Origin: Kitasatospora sp. DSM 101779
GTDB taxonomy: Bacteria > Actinomycetota > Actinomycetes > Streptomycetales > Streptomycetaceae
DNA: 48,499 nt
Reading direction: 5' to 3'
Assembly (NCBI RefSeq): GCF_025655475.1
Contig: NZ_JAHTIK010000001.1
Coordinates: 4,715,002-4,763,500, forward strand
Position 1 is the first letter of the stretch, and each line of letters begins with the position of its first letter. The translations under genes were made by a program, and so were the position numbers. Below are positions 14,375 through 21,767 of the stretch, piece after piece. Below the pieces are notes generated by a model. It saw only the letters and a list, made by a program, of their open reading frames with translations, did no database searches and was not told the origin of the DNA.

Positions 14375-15595
14375 ATGCTTTCGACCACGACGGTACGGGC
14401 CGTCAATTCGCTGACCGAGCGCTGGGCGCGGGGCGTTCCGACGGCCGGGGGCACGGTGTTCACCGCGGCCGGGCTGTGGCCGCTGCTGGCCGCGCTCGCC
14501 TCCGGGGCGGACGGCGTCGCGGGCAAGGAGCTGGCCGACGCGCTCGGGGTGCCGGCCGCGTCGGCTGCCGATCGGGCCCGTGAACTGCTGGGCGCGCTGG
14601 GCCGGTTGCCCGGGGTCGCCGCGGCCGTCGGGCTGTGGACGGCGCCCGCTCTGCAGGTCTCCCCGGAGTGGACGGCAGGCCTCCCGGCCCACCTCCACCA
14701 GCCGCTCACCGGTCCGGAGATCCAGCCGCAGCTGGACGCGTGGGCGGCCCGCCACACGAACGGGCAGATCGAGGAGTTCCCGCTCCGGGTCGATCCGGAC
14801 ACCGTGTTGGTGCTGGCCTCGGCGCTCGCCGTCCGCACCGACTGGATCCGCCCGTTCGAGCCGACCTGGCTCTCCCCCGAGACCGGGCCTTGGGCCGACG
14901 GGGACTTCGCCGGACTGGTCCGGCGCACCTCGTTGCCGGACCGGGTCGCCGTGGTCGAGACGCCTGCCGGGCCGGTCTCCGAACTGCGGGTCCTGGGCAG
15001 CGGCGGGATCGACGTCCATCTGCTCGTCGGTGAGGAGAGCGCCCGCCCGGGCGAGGTCCTCGCGGGCGGTCTCGGCATTCTCGCGAACCGGCACCGCCGG
15101 GTGACGGGCGATCTGCTGCCCTACGGCGAGGCCGGTCCCGGGGTCCGGGTCCGCGCCGTCCGCAGCGAGGTGCCGCAGGACCAACTGATCGCCGAGGTGG
15201 CCCAATTCACCGTGACGGCCGAGCACGACCTGCTCGCTGACGCCGCCTGCTTCGGGCTGGGGACGGTGTCCCGGCAGGAGCCGGACGGCAGCGGCCATCT
15301 CCCCGGGATCTGTGCGGATCCGCCGCTCGAAGTCCGGGCGGCCGCGCAGACGGCGACGGCGACCTTCGGTGCGCTGGGCTTCCGCGCCGCGGCGGTCACC
15401 GCGTTCGGGGCGGCCGCGGGCAGTGCGCCGACCCCACCGCCGTACCGGGTCCGCCGGGTGGAGTTCAGCACGGACCGTCCCTTCGGCTTCCTCGCCGTGC
15501 ACCGCACCTCCCGGCTGGTGCTGGCGGCGGGCTGGGTGGAGCAGCCGGACCCGTACGAGCGGGAGCCGGCGGAGTGGGCCGAGGAGGAGTGGTGA
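14375..15595 (+). CDS. Serpin-family protein
   Basis: A 406-residue intracellular serpin-like protein without signal peptide. Recognisable elements are the N-terminal helices with ALASGADGVAGKELADALG, the shutter-region TNGQIEEFPL, and the C-terminal FSTDRPFGFLAVHR followed by LAAGWV. The segment ALGFRAAAVTAFGAAAGSAP stands where the hinge and reactive-centre loop belong and is rich in small residues as in inhibitory serpins. Serpins trap serine or cysteine proteases covalently; the target here is unknown. ATG 14375 follows GGGGAGC closely. Its stop overlaps the start of the next gene (GTGA), so the two are translationally coupled. Bacterial serpins are uncommon but occur in several actinomycetes. 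Confidence 0.75.
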   Translation: MLSTTTVRAVNSLTERWARGVPTAGGTVFTAAGLWPLLAALASGADGVAGKELADALGVPAASAADRARELLGALGRLPGVAAAVGLWTAPALQVSPEWTAGLPAHLHQPLTGPEIQPQLDAWAARHTNGQIEEFPLRVDPDTVLVLASALAVRTDWIRPFEPTWLSPETGPWADGDFAGLVRRTSLPDRVAVVETPAGPVSELRVLGSGGIDVHLLVGEESARPGEVLAGGLGILANRHRRVTGDLLPYGEAGPGVRVRAVRSEVPQDQLIAEVAQFTVTAEHDLLADAACFGLGTVSRQEPDGSGHLPGICADPPLEVRAAAQTATATFGALGFRAAAVTAFGAAAGSAPTPPPYRVRRVEFSTDRPFGFLAVHRTSRLVLAAGWVEQPDPYEREPAEWAEEEW

Positions 15596-16125
15596 CCTGG
15601 GAGGAACTCGGCGCCGGGGCGCGGGCCGAGGTGGACGACTGCCTGGCCCGGAGGCACTTGATCCGGGCGGTCAAGGCCGTCCGCGACGACTACGACGGCA
15701 GCCCCGGCCGGGAGCGGCCCGGGATCCACGCCGCGCTCGACGTGGTCGAGGCCCGTCGACAGGTGCTCGGTGCCCCCGGCCCCGTAGAGCCTACGGCGCC
15801 TCCGGACGCCGAGAGCCTGGTTGTGGCCGTCGCCGCCCTGCCCTTCCGTGCCGAGGCGATCGAGGCGGTCTGGGACGGCGACACCTTCGGCTGGTTCGTC
15901 GTCCTCCTCGCGGTGGCCGCCGAGCCGCGTGCCGAGCACCGGGTCGCCGTCCTCCGCGGCGGCGGTGACCTGCGGCTCTTCAACGGTGCGGTGCCGCCCT
16001 GGCCGGAGGCGGTCGAGGCGGACCGGGTCGGCCGGGCGCTCGCCGAGCACCTCGGTGTGCCCTTCCACTTCGCGTGCCCGCAGGCGCCGGACGACGCCGC
16101 GCCCCGCTGGTGGGAGGGCGCCTGA
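15592..16125 (+). CDS. Conserved hypothetical protein coupled to the serpin gene
   Basis: A 177-residue acidic soluble protein, beginning VTWEELGAGARAEVDDCLAR, with an N-terminal helical part (about 1-50) and an alpha/beta second part containing WDGDTFGWFVVLLAV, HRVAVLRGGGDLRLF and a Trp-rich end. I recognise no catalytic motif. GTG 15592 overlaps the serpin stop and has GAGGAGGAG just upstream. The tight coupling suggests it works with or protects against the serpin, which is inference. A plain DNA-binding or enzyme role is not supported. Confidence 0.75.
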   Translation: MTWEELGAGARAEVDDCLARRHLIRAVKAVRDDYDGSPGRERPGIHAALDVVEARRQVLGAPGPVEPTAPPDAESLVVAVAALPFRAEAIEAVWDGDTFGWFVVLLAVAAEPRAEHRVAVLRGGGDLRLFNGAVPPWPEAVEADRVGRALAEHLGVPFHFACPQAPDDAAPRWWEGA

Positions 16126-16151
16126 CCGCCGAGGGGCCCGGGGCGCCTGAA

Positions 16152-16184
16152 CCACGGGTGTCAACCGATGGTTGACACCCGTGG
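16152..16184. promoter_or_regulatory. 33-bp palindrome with GTCAACC/GGTTGAC arms (operator and/or terminator)
   Basis: Arms of 15 bp (16152-16166 and 16170-16184) pair perfectly around GAT. The inner GTCAACC-N3-GGTTGAC core is repeated in the second palindrome 23 bp downstream. It contains the -35 box TTGACA of the next promoter, so a DNA-binding protein here would block transcription; as RNA it could also end the serpin transcript. Confidence 0.75.
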
Positions 16185-16201
16185 GACTGTCAACCTAGGG
16201 T
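16172..16201 (+). promoter_or_regulatory. Leaderless promoter of the Clp_N/HTH gene
   Basis: A consensus TTGACA -35 (16172-16177), an 18-bp spacer and TAGGGT -10 (16196-16201) are followed after six bases by ATG 16208. The start point would be the A of the start codon or within a base of it, and there is no ribosome binding site, so the mRNA is very likely leaderless. Confidence 0.75.
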
Positions 16202-16205
16202 TGAC
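16189..16205. promoter_or_regulatory. Second GTCAACC-N3-GGTTGAC palindrome over the -10 box
   Basis: GTCAACC (16189-16195), TAG, GGTTGAC (16199-16205) repeats the core of the upstream palindrome exactly. It covers the -10 box and start region. A further half site GTTGACGCAT lies inside the gene at 16225-16234. Confidence 0.8.
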
Positions 16206-16207
16206 GC

Positions 16208-16954
16208 ATGGTGAATCCGGTCCAGTTGACGCATCCCGTCCGCCTCGACGACCTCATCGAGGCCATCAAGAAGGTCCACACCGGCGCGCTCGACCAGCTC
16301 GCCGACGCCGTCCTCGCCGCCGAGCACCTCGGCGAGATCGCGGACCACCTCATCGGCCACTTCGTGGACCAGGCCCGGCGCTCCGGCGCCTCCTGGACCG
16401 ACATCGGCCAGAGCATGGGGGTCACCCGGCAGGCCGCGCAGAAGCGCTTCGTCCCGAAGGATCCGGGCGGGCCCTCCGACCTCGACCCGAGCCAGGGCTT
16501 CGGCCGCTTCACCCCGCGGGCCCGCAACACGGTGGCGGCCGCCCACGAGGAGGCCCGCGCCGCCGGCAACGCCGAGGTCACCCCGGAGCACCTGGTGCTC
16601 GGCCTGCTCGCCGAGCCCGACGGCCTCGCCGTGCAGGCGCTCGCCGCCCAGCAGATCACTCCGGAGGCCCTCCGCGAGGCGGCCACGGCGGCCCTCCCGC
16701 CGGCGGCGGACGAGCGGCCCGAGCTCGTCCCGTACGACGCCCGGGCCCGCAAGGCACTGGAGTTGACCTTCCGTCAGGCCCTGCGGCTGGGCCACAACTA
16801 CATCGGCACCGAGCACATCCTCTTCGCGCTGCTGGAGCTGGAGGACGGCAGCGGCCCGCTCTCCGGTCTGGGCGTCGACCGCGCGGCCGCCGAGGCTCTG
16901 GTCGCCGAGGCGCTCGCCGCCTTCACCGCCGTCCGGGCGCAGACCGAGGCGTAG
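16208..16954 (+). CDS. Clp_N-repeat protein with N-terminal helix-turn-helix, likely autoregulator
   Basis: A 248-residue cytoplasmic protein. Residues about 61-81, SWTDIGQSMGVTRQAAQKRF, form a helix-turn-helix of the sigma-region-4/MarR-like sort. Residues about 100-245 are two Clp_N repeats (FTPRARNTVAAAHEEARAAG, VTPEHLVLGLLAE; YDARARKALELTFRQALRLG, YIGTEHILFALLE), the substrate-binding module of ClpA/ClpC. There is no AAA+ ATPase domain, so it is an adaptor or regulator rather than an unfoldase. It is transcribed from a leaderless promoter covered by two identical palindromes, and the HTH makes the protein itself the natural candidate to bind them. Homologues with this architecture are known in Streptomyces; I recall no experimental function. 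Confidence 0.85.
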   Translation: MVNPVQLTHPVRLDDLIEAIKKVHTGALDQLADAVLAAEHLGEIADHLIGHFVDQARRSGASWTDIGQSMGVTRQAAQKRFVPKDPGGPSDLDPSQGFGRFTPRARNTVAAAHEEARAAGNAEVTPEHLVLGLLAEPDGLAVQALAAQQITPEALREAATAALPPAADERPELVPYDARARKALELTFRQALRLGHNYIGTEHILFALLELEDGSGPLSGLGVDRAAAEALVAEALAAFTAVRAQTEA

Positions 16955-16982
16955 CACCGAGGAGAAGCGCAGGCCGCCCGGA

Positions 16983-17030
16983 GGGGCGCGCGGAGGCACC
17001 ACCCGGCTGTCGGGAGCCTCCGCGCGCCCC
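16983..17030. terminator. Terminator after the Clp_N gene
   Basis: Arms 16983-16997 and 17016-17030 form a perfect 15-bp stem with an 18-base loop, 28 bp after the stop. The gap to 17187 holds nothing else that I can see. Confidence 0.8.
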
Positions 17031-17186
17031 CTGTCGCGTGCCGGGGTGCCACGGGTCGTTCCGGCACTTGCGGGTGCTGCCGGGGGGGCATGCCGAGGAG
17101 CGGCCGGACTCGTACGGCCCGGTCCGACGACACCGCGCCGCGGCCCGTCCGACCCCGGGCCGAAGGAGAGGGCCCGAAGGAGGGGC

Positions 17187-17792
17187 CTACGGCCAGACCA
17201 GGCAGTACAGCTGGTGGCCGGCGTCGTGCAGGCGGTTGGCGAAGTCCTGCCACTCGTGCAGCATCTGGTAGATCACGAAGGCGTCGCGCGGGCCGCGCCG
17301 GTCCGGAACGGTCGACCAGATGAAGGCGGCCGCGCCGAGCTGGGTCTCGTCCGCCTTGCGCAGCGGCTCGACCACGTTGTGCGGCAGCTGCACGACCGCG
17401 TAGTCGGGGTGCAGGACGACCAGCTCCAGCGGCGGGACCTGGTGCAGCGGAACGCCCTGGATGCCGGTGAGCACCATCGCGCTCATCGTCTCGGGCTTGA
17501 TCTTGGTGGACAGGTGGCCGTTGAGCGAGCCGCTCGTCTCCATCAGGTCGCCGAGCCGGCCCAGCGAGCCGAGCTCACCGGCGTCGAGGCCCAGGCCACC
17601 CGGGCCCAGCGCGGTGGGGACTCTCGCCGCGGTGGCACGGTCGGGTGCGCCGAAGTACTTGTAGGTGACTCCCACGCGTCCCTCGCCCCGCCTTCCCCTG
17701 CCGCCTGTACCCGTACCCCCGCCGTGCGCGGCCTCCGCGGAGGGACGGGTGCCACCCGTGGCCTCCTCGAAGCCGTCCTGCGCCTCGGACAC
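17187..17792 (-). CDS. Conserved streptomycete hypothetical protein upstream of hemL
   Basis: A 201-residue soluble protein. After a Gly-rich disordered N-terminus of about 50 residues, the conserved part begins VTYKYFGAPDRATAARVP and includes STKIKPETMSAMVLTGI, VPPLELVVLHPDYAVVQLP, LGAAAFIWSTVPDRRGPRDA and ends HDAGHQLYCLVWP. I recall the same protein in Streptomyces next to hemL but no function. GTG 17792 is chosen because GGTGAGGA lies at the right distance; ATG 17801, three codons upstream, overlaps that site. It is divergent from hemL. Confidence 0.78.
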   Translation of the reverse strand: MSEAQDGFEEATGGTRPSAEAAHGGGTGTGGRGRRGEGRVGVTYKYFGAPDRATAARVPTALGPGGLGLDAGELGSLGRLGDLMETSGSLNGHLSTKIKPETMSAMVLTGIQGVPLHQVPPLELVVLHPDYAVVQLPHNVVEPLRKADETQLGAAAFIWSTVPDRRGPRDAFVIYQMLHEWQDFANRLHDAGHQLYCLVWP

Positions 17793-18090
17793 TCGGACCA
17801 TCCTCACCGGAATTCGCCGGAATCGACAGACCCCCACACGCCCGGTGTCCCTCCGAACGTGCCACTTACCCGTCTTGTGCCGCCGTACACACCGCGAGCC
17901 GCAACGCCCAGTGGCCGCGTCGCCGCGGCCTGCCGGCCGGTTCGAACGGTCGCCCCCCGGCGTCCGTCGGCCCGATCCGGGACGTGCGTCCCGCTGTGCC
18001 CAGGACCTCCGGCCCGCGGGCCGGACTCCTTCGCGACGGTCGCACGGACAACCGTACAGTCCGAACCCCCTGCCGAGGCAGCAGCACACG

Positions 18091-18110
18091 GATCATCGTT
18101 CCAGATGATC
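18091..18110. promoter_or_regulatory. Inverted repeat upstream of hemL
   Basis: GATCATC (18091-18097) and GATGATC (18104-18110) are a perfect 7-bp inverted repeat with a six-base centre, 47 bp before the hemL start. It could be an operator. The rest of the 365-bp divergent gap 17793-18157 holds a weak TACAGT -10-like box (18055-18060) and nothing else I recognise. Confidence 0.4.
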
Positions 18111-18157
18111 GGGTCGGGCATGCAGAGTGCAAGGACACGATTTGAGAGCATGTTCAG

Positions 18158-19546
18158 GTGACCAACCCCGTGAGCAACCCCGAGAGCGGGTCCGACAGCG
18201 ACCCGCGGACCAGTCCCCCGAGCTATCCGTACGAGGCCCCGCAGTCCCGGTCGCTGTTCGAGCGCGCCTCCGCCGTCACCCCGGGTGGCGTGAACTCGCC
18301 AGTCCGGGCCTTCCGCGCGGTCGGCGGAACCCCCCGCTTCATGGTGTCCGGCAGCGGCCCGTACCTGACCGACGCCGACGGCCGCGAGTACGTCGACCTC
18401 GTCTGCTCCTGGGGCCCGATGATCCTCGGCCACGCGCACCCGGCGGTGATCGAGGCCGTGCAGCGGGCGGTCGTCCGCGGCACCTCCTTCGGCACCCCCG
18501 GTGAGGGCGAGGTCGAGCTGGCCGAGGAGATCACCGCCCGGGTGGCGCCGGTCGAGCAGGTCCGCCTGGTCTCCAGCGGCACCGAGGCGACCATGTCGGC
18601 GATCCGGCTCGCCCGCGGCTTCACCGGCCGTTCGAAGGTCGTGAAGTTCGCCGGCTGCTACCACGGCCACGTGGACGCGCTGCTGGCGGCCGCCGGTTCC
18701 GGCGTGGCCACCTTCGCCCTGCCGGACACCCCCGGCGTCACCGGTGCCCAGGCCGGCGACACCATCGTGCTGCCCTACAACGACCTGGAGGCCGTCCGGC
18801 AGGCCTTCGCAGCCCACCCCGGCGAGATCGCCTGCGTGATCACCGAGGCCTCGCCCGGCAACATGGGCGTCGTCCCGCCGCTGCCCGGCTTCAACCGGGG
18901 CCTGGCCGAGCTCTGCCGGGCCGACGGCGCGCTGTTCGTCTCGGACGAGGTGATGACCGGCTTCCGCGTCTCCAAGGCCGGCTGGTACGGCCTGGAGGCC
19001 GCGCACGAGGGCTGGGCGCCGGACCTGCTCACCTTCGGCAAGGTCATGGGCGGCGGCTTCCCGGCCGCTGCCTTCGGCGGCCGCGCGGACGTCATGGCGC
19101 ACCTGGCCCCCGCCGGCCCGGTCTACCAGGCCGGCACGCTCTCCGGGAACCCGATCGCCACCGCCGCCGGCCTCGCCCAGCTGCGCAACTGCACCGACGA
19201 GGTGTACGCCGCCGTCGACCGCGTCGCCGAGCAGGTCTCCGGCCTGGTCGCCGAGGCGCTCGCCAAGGAGGGCGTGGTCCACCGGCTGCAGAAGGCCGGG
19301 AACATGTTCTCGGTCTTCTTCACCGAGGAGCAGGTCACCGACTACGACGCGGCCCGCCGCCAGCAGGCGTTCCGCTTCAACTCCTTCTTCCACTCGATGC
19401 TGTCCCAGGGCGTCTACCTGCCGCCCTCGGCCTTCGAGTCCTGGTTCGTCTCGTCGGCCCACGACGAGCGGGCGATCGAGCGGATCGCCGCTGCCCTGCC
19501 CGCGGCCGCCCGGGCCGCCGCCGAGGCCACCGAGGAGACCGCGTGA
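18158..19546 (+). CDS. hemL: Glutamate-1-semialdehyde 2,1-aminomutase
   Basis: PLP enzyme that turns the HemA product into 5-aminolevulinate, the substrate of HemB. It is a 462-residue class-III aminotransferase-fold protein with the PLP lysine Lys295 in LLTFGKVMGGGFP, the diagnostic TPGGVNSPVRAF opening, SSGTEATMSAIRLARG, and YHGHVDALL. GTG 18158 is used; about 30 residues precede the conserved core and the ribosome site is poor. The stop overlaps the start of the phosphatase gene (GTGA). With hemA, C, D and B at 1.9-7 kb, this places all early heme genes within 18 kb. Confidence 0.95.
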   Translation: MTNPVSNPESGSDSDPRTSPPSYPYEAPQSRSLFERASAVTPGGVNSPVRAFRAVGGTPRFMVSGSGPYLTDADGREYVDLVCSWGPMILGHAHPAVIEAVQRAVVRGTSFGTPGEGEVELAEEITARVAPVEQVRLVSSGTEATMSAIRLARGFTGRSKVVKFAGCYHGHVDALLAAAGSGVATFALPDTPGVTGAQAGDTIVLPYNDLEAVRQAFAAHPGEIACVITEASPGNMGVVPPLPGFNRGLAELCRADGALFVSDEVMTGFRVSKAGWYGLEAAHEGWAPDLLTFGKVMGGGFPAAAFGGRADVMAHLAPAGPVYQAGTLSGNPIATAAGLAQLRNCTDEVYAAVDRVAEQVSGLVAEALAKEGVVHRLQKAGNMFSVFFTEEQVTDYDAARRQQAFRFNSFFHSMLSQGVYLPPSAFESWFVSSAHDERAIERIAAALPAAARAAAEATEETA

Positions 19547-20217
19547 GCGAGACCACCGTCGTCCACCTGATGCGCCACGGCGAGGTGCACAACCCGGAGG
19601 GCATCCTCTACGGGCGCCTCCCCGGCTACCACCTGTCCGAGCTCGGCCGGCAGATGGCCGACCGGGTCGCCGAGCACCTCGCGGACCGGGACATCACGTA
19701 CGTGGTGGCCTCGCCGCTGGAGCGCGCCCAGGAGACCGCCGAGCCGATCGGCAAGGCGCACGGCCTGGAGGTGGCCGTCGACGAGCGGCTGATCGAGGCG
19801 GACAACATCTTCCAGGGCAAGACCTTCGGCGTCGGCGACGGCTCGCTGAAGAACCCTGGCCACTGGAAGTACCTGACCAACCCGTTCAAGCCGTCCTGGG
19901 GCGAGCCGTACATCGAGCAGGTCGTGCGGATGATGGGCGCGCTCGCCGCGGCCCGGGACGCCGCGCGCGGGCACGAGGCGGTCTGCGTCAGCCACCAGCT
20001 GCCGATCTGGATCGTGCGTTCGTTCGCCGAGCGCCGGCGGCTGTGGCACGACCCGCGCAACCGGCAGTGCTCGCTGGCCTCGCTGACCAGCTTCACCTAC
20101 GAGGGCGACCGGATCGTCTCGATCGGCTACCGCGAGCCGGCCCGGGACCTGCTGCCGGCGCACCTGGTCGGCAAGGGCGGTAAGTCCAAGCCGGTCGGCA
20201 AGAGCTTCGGCGCCTGA
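19543..20217 (+). CDS. Histidine phosphatase (phosphoglycerate-mutase-like) family protein
   Basis: A 224-residue cytosolic enzyme with the catalytic LMRHGEV motif at the N-terminus (phospho-His acceptor), VVASPLERAQETAEPI, and the second active-site His in CVSHQLPIWI. It is a broad-specificity phosphatase or mutase fold; the substrate is unknown. GTG 19543 overlaps the hemL stop by four bases, so it is translationally coupled to hemL. The pair hemL-phosphatase just before the cytochrome c maturation genes is, as I recall, also the S. coelicolor order. Confidence 0.88.
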   Translation: MSETTVVHLMRHGEVHNPEGILYGRLPGYHLSELGRQMADRVAEHLADRDITYVVASPLERAQETAEPIGKAHGLEVAVDERLIEADNIFQGKTFGVGDGSLKNPGHWKYLTNPFKPSWGEPYIEQVVRMMGALAAARDAARGHEAVCVSHQLPIWIVRSFAERRRLWHDPRNRQCSLASLTSFTYEGDRIVSIGYREPARDLLPAHLVGKGGKSKPVGKSFGA

Positions 20218-20334
20218 CGCGGGGCCCCTTCGCGGGGGCGTCCGAGGGGCTCGTCCGCGGCTTCCCGAGTGACCGCCGACACAGCGGTGAAATGCCAGGG
20301 ATAAGCGGATCATAAGTACAGAAACTGCAGGTCA

Positions 20335-20367
20335 GAGGGGGTTCGACGCGTAACGTCGGACCCCCTC
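20335..20367 (+). terminator. Hairpin before resA
   Basis: GAGGGGGTTCGACG (20335-20348) and CGTCGGACCCCCTC (20354-20367) pair over 14 positions including one G-U pair, with a five-base loop. It ends the hemL-phosphatase transcript or acts as a leader structure for resA. A smaller GCCCC/GGGGC stem lies at about 20223-20240. Confidence 0.6.
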
Positions 20368-20386
20368 AAACCTGCCCAAAGTCCCA

Positions 20387-20402
20387 TGCGAAACTTTTCA
20401 CA
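20387..20402 (+). promoter_or_regulatory. Candidate Rex operator over the resA start codon
   Basis: TGCGAAACTTTTCACA matches the Rex operator arms TGTGAA-N4-TTCACA at 11 of 12 arm positions. Its last base is the A of ATG 20402. No ribosome binding site precedes the gene, and GAAACT six bases before ATG could be a weak -10 box, so the operator may sit on a leaderless start. Binding of Rex would repress cytochrome c maturation genes when NADH is low. Confidence 0.7.
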
Positions 20403-20998
20403 TGTCTGGGACGACCCGCCGCCGCACCCGCCTGGCCGCCATGCTCGGTGCCGCCGCCGCGCTCGCGCTGACCGCCTGCAGTTCCGGTACCTCCGGCGGC
20501 GGGGGGCAGGCCGGCTTCATCACCGGCAAGGCGGGCATCGCCACCGCCGCCCCCGACGCGCGGACGGCCGCGCCGGCGATCGACGGCAAGACCCTGGACG
20601 GCAAGCCGGTCGCGCTCGCCGACTACAAGGGCAAGGTCGTCGTCCTCAACATCTGGGGCTCCTGGTGCGGCCCGTGCCGCGCCGAGGGCAAGAACCTCCA
20701 GGAGGTCGCCCAGAAGTACCAGGACAAGGGTGTCCAGTTCCTGGGCATCAACACCCGGGACGTCGACCCGGCCAACGCCGTCCGCTTCGAGCAGCAGACC
20801 GGCATCACCTACCCGAGCCTGTACGACCCGGACGGCACCCAGATCCTGCGCTTCCCCAAGGGCAGCCTCAACCCGCAGTCCATCCCGACCACCATCGTGG
20901 TCGACCGTGAGGGCCGGCTCGCCGCCCGCGCGATGCGCGCCCTCTCCACCGAGGACCTGGAGAAGATGATCACCCCGGTCCTCGCGGAGCAGAAGTGA
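20402..20998 (+). CDS. resA: TlpA/ResA-like thiol-disulfide lipoprotein
   Basis: A 198-residue exported thioredoxin-fold lipoprotein that reduces apocytochrome c cysteines before heme attachment. The N-terminus is MSGTTRRRTRLAAMLGAAAA with lipobox LTAC (Cys26), the active site is WCGPC at 88-92, and the cis-Pro loop is in QSIPTTIVVD. It starts the operon resA-ccdA-resB-ccsB. ATG 20402 has no Shine-Dalgarno sequence; an upstream ATG at 20386 is out of frame. The stop overlaps the ccdA start (GTGA). A Rex-type operator covers the start codon. Confidence 0.93.
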   Translation: MSGTTRRRTRLAAMLGAAAALALTACSSGTSGGGGQAGFITGKAGIATAAPDARTAAPAIDGKTLDGKPVALADYKGKVVVLNIWGSWCGPCRAEGKNLQEVAQKYQDKGVQFLGINTRDVDPANAVRFEQQTGITYPSLYDPDGTQILRFPKGSLNPQSIPTTIVVDREGRLAARAMRALSTEDLEKMITPVLAEQK

Positions 20999-21765
20999 GC
21001 GCGCTCGCGGCCTTCGGCACCAACGAGACGGTCTTCAGCGGGGCCCTCGTCCTCGCCCTGCCGATCGCCCTCGCCGCCGGGCTGCTCTCCTTCTTCTCGC
21101 CCTGCGTGCTGCCGCTCGTCCCCGGCTACCTCAGCTACGTCACCGGCTTCTCCGCCGTCGACCTCGCCGACGCCAAGGGCGCGCGGCGCGGGCGCATGCT
21201 GCTCGGCGCACTGCTGTTCGTGCTCGGCTTCACCGCCGTGTTCGTCTCCACCGGCGCGCTCTTCGGCTTCTTCGGCAACACCCTCCAGCAGTACCAGCGC
21301 ACCATCAACATCGTGCTGGGCGCGCTGACCGTCCTCATGGGCCTCGCCTTCATGGGACTGCTGCCCGGCTTCACCAACCGCGAGGTGCGCACCCACCGCC
21401 GCCCCGCGATCGGCCTGGCCGGCGCCCCGCTGCTGGGCCTGGTCTTCGGCGTGGGCTGGACGCCGTGCATCGGCCCGACGCTCTCCTCCATCCTCAACCT
21501 CTCGGCCGCCCAGGCCAGCGCCGGGCGCGGCGCACTGCTGATGACGGTGTACTGCGCCGGACTCGGCGTACCGTTCATCCTTGCCGCGCTCGCCTTCCGC
21601 AAGGCGCTCGGGGCGTTCGGCTGGGTCAAGCAGCACTACCAGTGGGTGATGCGGATCGGCGGCGGCATGCTCGTCGCGGTCGGCCTGCTCCTGGTCACCG
21701 GCGTGTGGGACGTCCTGATCGACCACATGCGGCAACTCAGCGGCGACACCACGATCGGAATCTGA
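20995..21765 (+). CDS. ccdA: Cytochrome c biogenesis protein CcdA
   Basis: A 256-residue membrane protein of the CcdA/DsbD-beta family with six predicted membrane spans. It carries electrons from cytoplasmic thioredoxin across the membrane to ResA. The two redox cysteines are in FSPCVLPLVPGYLSYVTGF and GWTPCIGPTLSSIL. GTG 20995 overlaps the resA stop. The next gene starts two bases after its stop. Confidence 0.95.
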   Translation: MSALAAFGTNETVFSGALVLALPIALAAGLLSFFSPCVLPLVPGYLSYVTGFSAVDLADAKGARRGRMLLGALLFVLGFTAVFVSTGALFGFFGNTLQQYQRTINIVLGALTVLMGLAFMGLLPGFTNREVRTHRRPAIGLAGAPLLGLVFGVGWTPCIGPTLSSILNLSAAQASAGRGALLMTVYCAGLGVPFILAALAFRKALGAFGWVKQHYQWVMRIGGGMLVAVGLLLVTGVWDVLIDHMRQLSGDTTIGI

Positions 21766-21767
21766 CC

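Noticed and set aside
16152..16184. Perfect 15-bp dyad as a simple terminator only
   Set aside because: The same core is repeated over the -10 box and the dyad contains the consensus -35, so an operator is the better main reading; termination may be a side role.
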